From Agarivorans sp. Alg241-V36 (GTDB taxonomy: Bacteria; Pseudomonadota; Gammaproteobacteria; Enterobacterales; Celerinatantimonadaceae): DNA of 64,000 bases. Where the stretch lies: positions 5,001 to 69,000 of the forward strand of contig NZ_UNRE01000009.1 of NCBI RefSeq assembly GCF_900537085.1. The letters run 5' to 3'. The notes beneath the pieces are model-generated. The model made no database searches. It was not told where the DNA came from and saw nothing but the letters and a program-made list of their open reading frames with translations. Position numbers and translations under genes: made by a program. Every line of letters starts with the position of its first letter. Within the stretch, counting starts at the first letter, position 1. Shown here in pieces: positions 58,290-64,000 of this stretch.

Positions 58290-59294
58290 TCACCTTTTAT
58301 GAAAGCTACATTTTTCTATAATTTGCAATTGAGAAGTAGGGGCACCATGAATACTTTTTACAAGAGTTTCTATTAACAACCTACCGATCTTATGAAAATC
58401 TTGACGAAAGCCAGATATTGGTGGAGAAAAGTAACTAGGAAAATTGCAGGTTTCTATCAGCATCACTTCAATATCTTTACCAACCACTTTACCTGCATCT
58501 TGGATCCCAGCAATCACTCCCGCAGCATTGATTTCAGAACTACAGATCACGCCATCAATATTGTCTTCAGAAAGCGCTAACGTCTTACCTAGCTCGCGAT
58601 AATTGAGTTCATCTGACTCAAAAATCACATTCTTTTCTTTTTCAAATTCAGCGCCAAACTCCATTGCCGCTCGGCGTGCGCCGTAGTACTTATGCCAAAC
58701 AAAGGTATAAATCTCTGAGGCGCAAAGTAATCGTATGTTCTTACGTTGATTGGCAAATAGTTTACTGGCCGCTCGATAAACGATATCAGTATTATCAATG
58801 TCGACAAAAGGATGCTCAATGCTCATTTCGGTTTGACCAAATGTTACAAAGGGGACGCCGTTGTCGTGTAAGTAACTGACGCGTTCATCTTGTGTTTTGG
58901 TCATATTAAATATCATACCGCCGCAGAGATTGTTCTCTACTGCATATTTAACAGGCTCAAGAGGGTGCTCGTCTGGCCGAACTGGCAATACTGTAAGCTG
59001 GTAAGGGGATTCCTTCAAGGCTGAAGCAAAGCCTTCAATTAAGCCTAGCGAGCCAATATCACCAACTATATCCCCCGGCTTAGTCACTGGTAGTACTGCA
59101 CAGATATTGTAGTTAATACCTGTTCTTAGACCAACTCCAGAAGGATTAGGGCGATAGCCTAGCTCTTTAGCAGCAGCTTTAACAATTTCTTTGGTTGGAG
59201 CCTTTACATCATCTCCATCCTTGAGCGCTCTGGAGACGGTGGTCACCGATAGACCTGTATGCTGGGCGATGGTTTTTAGAGTTGCTCTTGCCAT
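58290..59294 (-). CDS. LacI-family transcriptional regulator
   Basis: 334 residues. The N-terminal helix-turn-helix reads LKTIAQHTGLSVTTVSRALK, with the hinge helix at about 50-60, followed by a periplasmic-binding-protein-like sugar domain. It diverges from the GH26 gene. A near-palindromic operator lies 24 bp before its ATG, and a second copy is upstream of GH26, so it probably represses both genes and is released by a saccharide from the GH26 substrate. The inducer is unknown. Confidence 0.93.
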   Translation of the reverse strand: MARATLKTIAQHTGLSVTTVSRALKDGDDVKAPTKEIVKAAAKELGYRPNPSGVGLRTGINYNICAVLPVTKPGDIVGDIGSLGLIEGFASALKESPYQLTVLPVRPDEHPLEPVKYAVENNLCGGMIFNMTKTQDERVSYLHDNGVPFVTFGQTEMSIEHPFVDIDNTDIVYRAASKLFANQRKNIRLLCASEIYTFVWHKYYGARRAAMEFGAEFEKEKNVIFESDELNYRELGKTLALSEDNIDGVICSSEINAAGVIAGIQDAGKVVGKDIEVMLIETCNFPSYFSPPISGFRQDFHKIGRLLIETLVKSIHGAPTSQLQIIEKCSFHKR

Positions 59295-59317
59295 AGTTTT
59301 CTTTTTGTTAGCTAGTT

Positions 59318-59331
59318 ACGAAACGTTACGA
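59318..59331. promoter_or_regulatory. Putative LacI-type operator, lacI side
   Basis: acgaaacgttacga, of which 13 nt (cgaaacgttacga) recur in inverted orientation at 59669-59681. The shared core is an imperfect palindrome centred on CG, as usual for LacI-family sites. It is 24 bp upstream of the regulator's ATG, suggesting autoregulation. Confidence 0.7.
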
Positions 59332-59433
59332 GTCTTTATTGACAGCAATAATAACACGATAGCCCTACCCTAAAAACTGCCATTAGGAATTTTTGTTAAC
59401 TTCAGGTCAAATAATAGTACTCCCTTTAGCCAA

Positions 59434-59455
59434 ACTCACTAATAATTTAGTGAGT
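59434..59455. repeat. Perfect 9-bp inverted repeat
   Basis: actcactaa-taat-ttagtgagt lies between the divergent lacI-type and GH26 genes. There is no T run. It could be a second regulator's operator or a cruciform. It does not resemble the LacI-type site. Confidence 0.5.
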
Positions 59456-59668
59456 AAAGCGCAGTAACGCTGCCAAAGATGCAAAATAATTTGCAAGACT
59501 ATGCTAAGTAACTAGCCTGCGGGAACCTTTCGAAACAACTGTTTACTTGTCTCGAACTAACCATAACGTTTATCTATTTGATTTCTTGCTCAAAAAACCA
59601 TCATCACATATTTCATAACCAATCTATTAATTTTGTTGCCGTAACCTCTTCTTCCTTGCACACTAAAA

Positions 59669-59682
59669 TCGTAACGTTTCGA
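59669..59682. promoter_or_regulatory. Putative LacI-type operator, GH26 side
   Basis: tcgtaacgtttcga is palindromic at 12 of 14 positions and matches the inverse of the site at 59318-59331. It lies 84 bp before the GH26 start, where it would overlap a promoter (TTGCAC at 59657-59662 is a possible -35). A weaker match with core taacgttt lies at 59564-59571. Confidence 0.7.
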
Positions 59683-59765
59683 TTTAGGGTTTGGAGAGCG
59701 CTGTACCAGATAGTCGATGCTGCACGTTACTCACACTCAATAACATCATAAAAAGAGATTATAAA

Positions 59766-61193
59766 ATGCGTATAACCCTAACTCCTACACTGCGGCGCAA
59801 GCTCAATTCATACCTAATACTCACTCAGGCTGGAGGCCTAGCCTTGCTGTTGGCTTTGCCAGTCAAAGCTTTAGAAACGCTGGATTATCTATACTCCATC
59901 CAAGGCAAGCACACTTTGGGCGCAATGCACAACCGCCAGCCAAACTCCAATCCCAACCTCTACAGTAGCCAATTACAGCAGGTTACTGGAAAATGGCCGA
60001 GCTTATACAGCACTGACTTTCAATTTGAACCTCAAGAGGTCACCTATCGCCAAACCATTACCAATCAGGTCATTACCGAGTGGAACAACGGTGCCATGAT
60101 TCATTTAATGTGGCATGCCTGCAACCCTGCTAAGCAAAGTCCCTGCGAATGGGATGAGCAAGGCGTGTTAAGCCAAATGAGCGATCAGGAATGGAACAAC
60201 TTAATCACCGACGGCAGTAATTTGAACCTACGCTGGAAAGCGATGATGGATGAAATTGCGGTCTATTTACAACAGATGAAAGACGCTGGGGTAGAGGTAT
60301 TATTTCGCCCGCTTCACGAAATGAATCAATCATTGTTCTGGTGGGGCGGAAGACCCGGCGCAGAGGGTTCTGCACGACTCTATCAAATCACCCACGACTA
60401 CCTACTCTATGAAAAAGGCTTAACCAACATTGTCTGGTTGTGGAATCTACAAGATTTTCAATCTCTAGCCCAGGATCTCAATGACTACGATCCCGGCAAT
60501 GACTATTGGGACGTACTAACTTTGGATATGTACTGGAGCGACGGACAGGGTTATACCACTCAAAAATATCAAGCGATGAGCCAAAAAGCCGCTGGCAAAC
60601 CCATGGCTATCAGCGAGTGTGATGACATCCCCATGCCAACGCTATTGGCACAGCAGCCACTTTGGACCTTTTTCATGCCTTGGTCCGAGTTGACCTTTGC
60701 CCATAATAGTTCAACCAAATTAAACACCGTATATCAATCAGACCGGGTACTCACGCTGGAAGAAATGCCCGGCTGGTTGGGTTATCAGTTCCCCAATTCG
60801 CCTCAAATTAATAAGACCTATATACAAGCACAGCATTACAGCAATCAAAGCGGTATTGTGCTGGCCAGCTCCAGTGATAATGGCGGAGCTCAAATGGCAA
60901 CATCTATCGACGCCTATGATTGGTTAAGTTTCAATAATATTAGCGTGAAAAAATCAGGCAACTATGTATTTGCCTTTAGGGTAGCCAGCAGCAACGGCGC
61001 CAGCCTACGCTTAGAGCATGCTGGAGGTGGAGAGTCGCTAGCCACAGTGGTCATTCCTCCCACCGGTAGCATGTCCAATTGGACCACCGCATATGCCACT
61101 GTTTACCTTAGCGCAGGCACGCACAGCCTAGGGATAAAAGCGCTAACAAGTGGATGGAACATGAACTGGTTCTCTTACGACGATCAAGATTAA
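59766..61193 (+). CDS. Secreted GH26 endo-glycanase with C-terminal CBM6-like module
   Basis: 475 residues from the ATG at 59766. An in-frame ATG 25 codons upstream lacks a signal peptide directly after it. A signal peptide (about 1-35, ends PVKA) precedes the GH26 barrel (about 37-345). The acid/base is Glu185 in LFRPLHEMNQSLFWWGG, and the nucleophile is Glu284 in AISECDD. A beta-sandwich carbohydrate-binding module (about 350-475) starts with YIQAQHYSNQSG and ends WNMNWFSYDD, resembling CBM6. Substrate is beta-mannan by family majority; marine GH26 members also include beta-1,3-xylanases, so this is open. Confidence 0.9.
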   Translation: MRITLTPTLRRKLNSYLILTQAGGLALLLALPVKALETLDYLYSIQGKHTLGAMHNRQPNSNPNLYSSQLQQVTGKWPSLYSTDFQFEPQEVTYRQTITNQVITEWNNGAMIHLMWHACNPAKQSPCEWDEQGVLSQMSDQEWNNLITDGSNLNLRWKAMMDEIAVYLQQMKDAGVEVLFRPLHEMNQSLFWWGGRPGAEGSARLYQITHDYLLYEKGLTNIVWLWNLQDFQSLAQDLNDYDPGNDYWDVLTLDMYWSDGQGYTTQKYQAMSQKAAGKPMAISECDDIPMPTLLAQQPLWTFFMPWSELTFAHNSSTKLNTVYQSDRVLTLEEMPGWLGYQFPNSPQINKTYIQAQHYSNQSGIVLASSSDNGGAQMATSIDAYDWLSFNNISVKKSGNYVFAFRVASSNGASLRLEHAGGGESLATVVIPPTGSMSNWTTAYATVYLSAGTHSLGIKALTSGWNMNWFSYDDQD

Positions 61194-61201
61194 GTCCAAT
61201 A

Positions 61202-61227
61202 TAAAGCCCCGCTTGCGGGGCTTTATT
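61202..61227. terminator. Bidirectional terminator between GH26 and the binding-protein gene
   Basis: The stem taaagccccgc / gcggggcttta around a tt loop with short A/T flanks lies between convergent genes and can serve both. Confidence 0.85.
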
Positions 61228-61270
61228 ACTTTAGATAACCGGAGCAGGCTGCCGCCAGCACCTAATACTA

Positions 61271-62572
61271 CTACTCTTCAAGCTTATTGATCACCAGAGG
61301 ATGAGTGCAGTGTTGCTGCTCTAGTTTATGCTGCTCAAACAATTGTTGCTGAGGTAAATACCACTGATTTAAACTTTGTTGTAACTGGGCTACCGCCAGT
61401 TCTGGTGACAGCCGCTGTTGTATCACCGCCTGACTGACCTCGCTCATTTGGGCCTGAAAGTTAGGCTCGCCTCGAGACAACAATTGGCTAAAATTGCGAA
61501 TAGTGACATCACACTTAAAACGCCAGCCTTGCATGGTTCTGGCAAGCGGATTACTTAGCTCGAAGAAATGATTGGATAGCGAGAAAAAACCAGGCTCCGA
61601 CTCGGTAAAAAGTTGAGCAAACTCGGCGCTTGTCATCCACTGCAACAGTTTGTAGGCCGCCTGTTTATTCGGGCTAGCACTGTTAATCGCAATCCCTTTG
61701 TCGGTATGGTCAGACACATAGCATTGCTGTTGCCCCTCAGGCACTGGCGGCTTAAACACAGCCAATTCTAAGTCAGCCGACAGATTGGCTATTTCCCAAG
61801 AGCCCCCTGGCGCAATGACCGCTTTGCCACTGTTAAAAAGCGCCCAGGCATCACCATAGGAACGGGCTTCATGGCCCTCCCCCATATAGCTGCCCCAAGC
61901 TTGAATACTAGCTAATGCCTGTTTATATGCCGGGCTATCAACCGCCTCTTTACCCTCTAGCAAACGAAAGCGGCCATCTTCACCCTGCCAATAATTGGGG
62001 CCAATGTTTTGCAGCGCTACTTCAGATACTGCCCAGGCATCCTTTGAGCCAAATGCCAAAGGCAGGTATTTGCCATGGCTTTTGATCCGTTCCAGGATAT
62101 TAAAGAATTCCGCTTCGGACTCTGGCTCAACTAAGCCCAGCTCGGCAAAGGCACGCTTGTTATAAAAGAAACCGTGCATGACCGAGCCCAGAGGCAAACA
62201 AAAGCTACTGGCACCGGAGTCAGTTTGCCAAGCCGCCTGAGCAAAGCTGGGAAAATTCTCCATGCCCGCTAAATCAGTAATGTCTTCTAAGTACCCAGCC
62301 TTAAACCAATTCAATGAAGGGTCAAAGGGCTTGCACATCACCAAATCTCCGGCTTCTTGGTTGGCGAAGCGTTGGTTCTGGGTGGGCACATAATTCCAAC
62401 TATCCATTTGCTTGATGACTAGCTCAATCTCAGGATGATGGCGTTGAAAAGCAGGAATAATTTTCTGTTGCCAGAGCCTAAGTTCGTCTCCCCAGGTATC
62501 GATAACCAATCTCTGATTGGCATGGGAGGATATGCTAAGCATCAGTATAATGAGCGATAAAAACAATTTCAT
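61271..62572 (-). CDS. Extracellular sugar-type solute-binding protein (family 1)
   Basis: 433 residues with a signal peptide (FLSLIILMLSISSHA) and a family-1 ABC solute-binding fold: WGDELRLWQQKIIPAFQRHHP near the N-terminus, VMHGFFYNKRAFAELGL, FNSGKAVIAPGGSWE and PNKQAAYKLLQWM. No permease or ATPase gene is next to it. It lies 8 bp downstream of a chemoreceptor, with a full AGGAGG site overlapping the receptor's stop, so it may present a sugar ligand to the receptor rather than feed a transporter. The C-terminus is about 60 residues of Gln-rich helix. Confidence 0.87.
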   Translation of the reverse strand: MKLFLSLIILMLSISSHANQRLVIDTWGDELRLWQQKIIPAFQRHHPEIELVIKQMDSWNYVPTQNQRFANQEAGDLVMCKPFDPSLNWFKAGYLEDITDLAGMENFPSFAQAAWQTDSGASSFCLPLGSVMHGFFYNKRAFAELGLVEPESEAEFFNILERIKSHGKYLPLAFGSKDAWAVSEVALQNIGPNYWQGEDGRFRLLEGKEAVDSPAYKQALASIQAWGSYMGEGHEARSYGDAWALFNSGKAVIAPGGSWEIANLSADLELAVFKPPVPEGQQQCYVSDHTDKGIAINSASPNKQAAYKLLQWMTSAEFAQLFTESEPGFFSLSNHFFELSNPLARTMQGWRFKCDVTIRNFSQLLSRGEPNFQAQMSEVSQAVIQQRLSPELAVAQLQQSLNQWYLPQQQLFEQHKLEQQHCTHPLVINKLEE

Positions 62573-62580
62573 GTGTCCTC

Positions 62581-64000
62581 CTAGACTACAAACTTCTCTA
62601 CTAAACCCTGTTGTTGGTTGGCTAAGGTCGCCAGAGAAATACTGCTATTTGCTGATTGCAGTGCTCCTTGCTCAGTGGAGCGAGAACTATCGCCGATCAG
62701 CTTTGCGTTTAAAGCGAGACTGGTGCACACTTCAATTTGTTGATGAGCGGCGCTATTAATGGTTTTAGATAACTCCGAAACTGAGAGCACTTTCTCTGAT
62801 ACCTTCTGCAACATCAGTTGGGCACCTTTAGTCTGGTTAAGGTTAGCATCGGTCTGATCCTCACTCGCCTGCATGGCTCTTAAGATCTGATCGGAGCATT
62901 GGACTAGCTCTGCTATCATTTTTTGTATCACCAATGTGGAATCTTGAGAGCGGTTGGCCAGCTCCCTAACTTGCTCGGCAACCACGGCAAAACCCCGCCC
63001 CGAGTCACCCGCGCGAGCGGCTTCGATAGCGGCATTCAAGGCCAGTAAGTTAGTTTGCTCTGCAATTCCCTGAATAATGTCGACCACTTTACGGATCTCG
63101 CCAGTCGTATCGCTGAGTTGCTTCGAGAAGGCTGCGGCATCACTAATAGACAGAGATAACTCCTCCATTGAACCACAATTATGAGCCATCACTTGCTTAC
63201 CACTAAGCAGATCCTCGCAAGCGCTGACGATGTTATTTAGTGATTGATCACTAAATCGGCGTACATCATCAGCATTACCTTCCAACTGAGTAACTGCCGT
63301 AGCTATTATTTCGGTTTGCTGGCGCTGCTTTTCCACTTGCTGCTTGGTTTGCTCACTCACCAACGCAGCACTATTTGACTCAAGCACCAAATCACCTGAA
63401 GCTTTGCTGATCCCTCCTAGCAAATGAGCCAATTGATCTGCTAAACCATCAATAGATTGCGCAATACTGGCAAACTCATCCTTAGCTTGATAATGCGTTC
63501 TAACCGTAAGGTCACCTTGAGCCAATTTGCTTAATACAGGCCTTAATCGTGACAGTGGTTTTCGAATTCCATTGAACACTAAGCTGGCAATGACTAAGCC
63601 TACCAAAGCGGCAATCAAGGCTAGTAGTAAGCTAATGCGATTGCCAAAGTTTAGAGCTTGATCTGCAGCATCTTGACTTTGGCTGGCTGAAGCAATCGTT
63701 GAACCAATGAGTTGCTCAAGCTCTGCTTGAACTAACAATGCAGCTTGCTTCGAGTCTTCGCTAGATTGCATCAATTTAGCCTCCAGTCTAATCTCCTTAA
63801 CCAACATATTGAGTAGTCCAGTATCCGATAAGGTCATTTGCTTGAGTTGAATGATAGTGTTAACGAAGCGCTGTTTCACATCATGAGCAATATCCATAGC
63901 CTGCAAGTGTTGCAGAGCTATTCGAATGTCATTCTCAAGGGTGTGCTGCAGTTGGCTGATGTCTGCATGGTCATCAATTCGCCGTAGGTTTTTTAAGTCC
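62581..64000 (-). CDS. Methyl-accepting chemotaxis protein (5' end outside window)
   Basis: At least 472 residues; the frame is open to base 64000 and the N-terminus is missing. The visible periplasmic part is helical, followed by a membrane helix (sequence [19 protein letters not shown]), HAMP (about 50 residues after) and the signalling domain. The hairpin tip reads [19 protein letters not shown]...[22 protein letters not shown] at 63906 is internal, not the start. No pentapeptide tail for CheR binding is seen at the C-terminus. Co-transcribed with the binding-protein gene. Confidence 0.95.
   Translation of the reverse strand, partial: DLKNLRRIDDHADISQLQHTLENDIRIALQHLQAMDIAHDVKQRFVNTIIQLKQMTLSDTGLLNMLVKEIRLEAKLMQSSEDSKQAALLVQAELEQLIGSTIASASQSQDAADQALNFGNRISLLLALIAALVGLVIASLVFNGIRKPLSRLRPVLSKLAQGDLTVRTHYQAKDEFASIAQSIDGLADQLAHLLGGISKASGDLVLESNSAALVSEQTKQQVEKQRQQTEIIATAVTQLEGNADDVRRFSDQSLNNIVSACEDLLSGKQVMAHNCGSMEELSLSISDAAAFSKQLSDTTGEIRKVVDIIQGIAEQTNLLALNAAIEAARAGDSGRGFAVVAEQVRELANRSQDSTLVIQKMIAELVQCSDQILRAMQASEDQTDANLNQTKGAQLMLQKVSEKVLSVSELSKTINSAAHQQIEVCTSLALNAKLIGDSSRSTEQGALQSANSSISLATLANQQQGLVEKFVV

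Overview
The window is a dense, mostly housekeeping stretch of a gammaproteobacterial chromosome. Gene content and order recall Escherichia and Vibrio. The marine-type accessory genes at the right end (a GH26 glycosidase with a carbohydrate-binding module, and diguanylate cyclases) point to an Alteromonadales organism, perhaps close to Agarivorans. The genus is a low-confidence inference. Gene-order comparisons below are from memory, not from an alignment.

Layout. (1) 1-15 kb: rapA (5' end missing), rluA, a DUF3530 gene, a D-2-hydroxyacid dehydrogenase, then leftward amgK-murU-djlA and rightward lptD-surA-pdxA-rsmA-apaG-apaH, with folA converging. These genes serve outer-membrane and peptidoglycan maintenance and rRNA, vitamin B6 and folate metabolism. 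(2) 15-19.5 kb: a split ThrE-type exporter (yjjP/yjjB), obgE, rpmA-rplU and ispB. (3) 19.5-34.3 kb: purA, yjeT, hflC-hflK-hflX-hfq-miaA-mutL-amiB-tsaE-nnr on the minus strand, with queG diverging. A ROK kinase, an AlkD-like gene and three tandem tRNA-Gly(GCC) genes with degenerate relics follow. (4) 34.3-49 kb: orn, rsgA, psd, mscM, a DASS transporter, epmA, frdABCD with an FNR-like box, two small uncharacterised genes, efp and epmB. All three visible parts of the EF-P lysylation system lie here. (5) 49-57.4 kb: signalling. A GGDEF/degenerate-EAL protein is paired with a cysteine-free molybdopterin-domain-like periplasmic protein. A phospholipase D-type lipoprotein follows, then a histidine kinase with a REC-GGDEF partner.

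(6) 57.4-64 kb is the clearest accessory segment. It starts with 872 bp without a gene, holding a strong terminator, a short relic that ends like GroEL (VVGGMM-stop) and a TACCCC direct repeat. Next come a LacI-family regulator, a secreted GH26-CBM6 enzyme, a sugar-type solute-binding protein and a chemoreceptor that runs off the window. Matching operators sit in front of the regulator and the GH26 gene. I read this as a polysaccharide sensing and degradation module, possibly inserted at an ancestral groL 3' end.

Other items for follow-up are a 270-bp nested-palindrome element after rapA, a second FNR-like box before a 72-codon gene, and divergent gene pairs with overlapping or nearly touching starts (nnr/queG, efp/epmB). 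I saw no CRISPR array, intact insertion sequence, rRNA gene or prophage.
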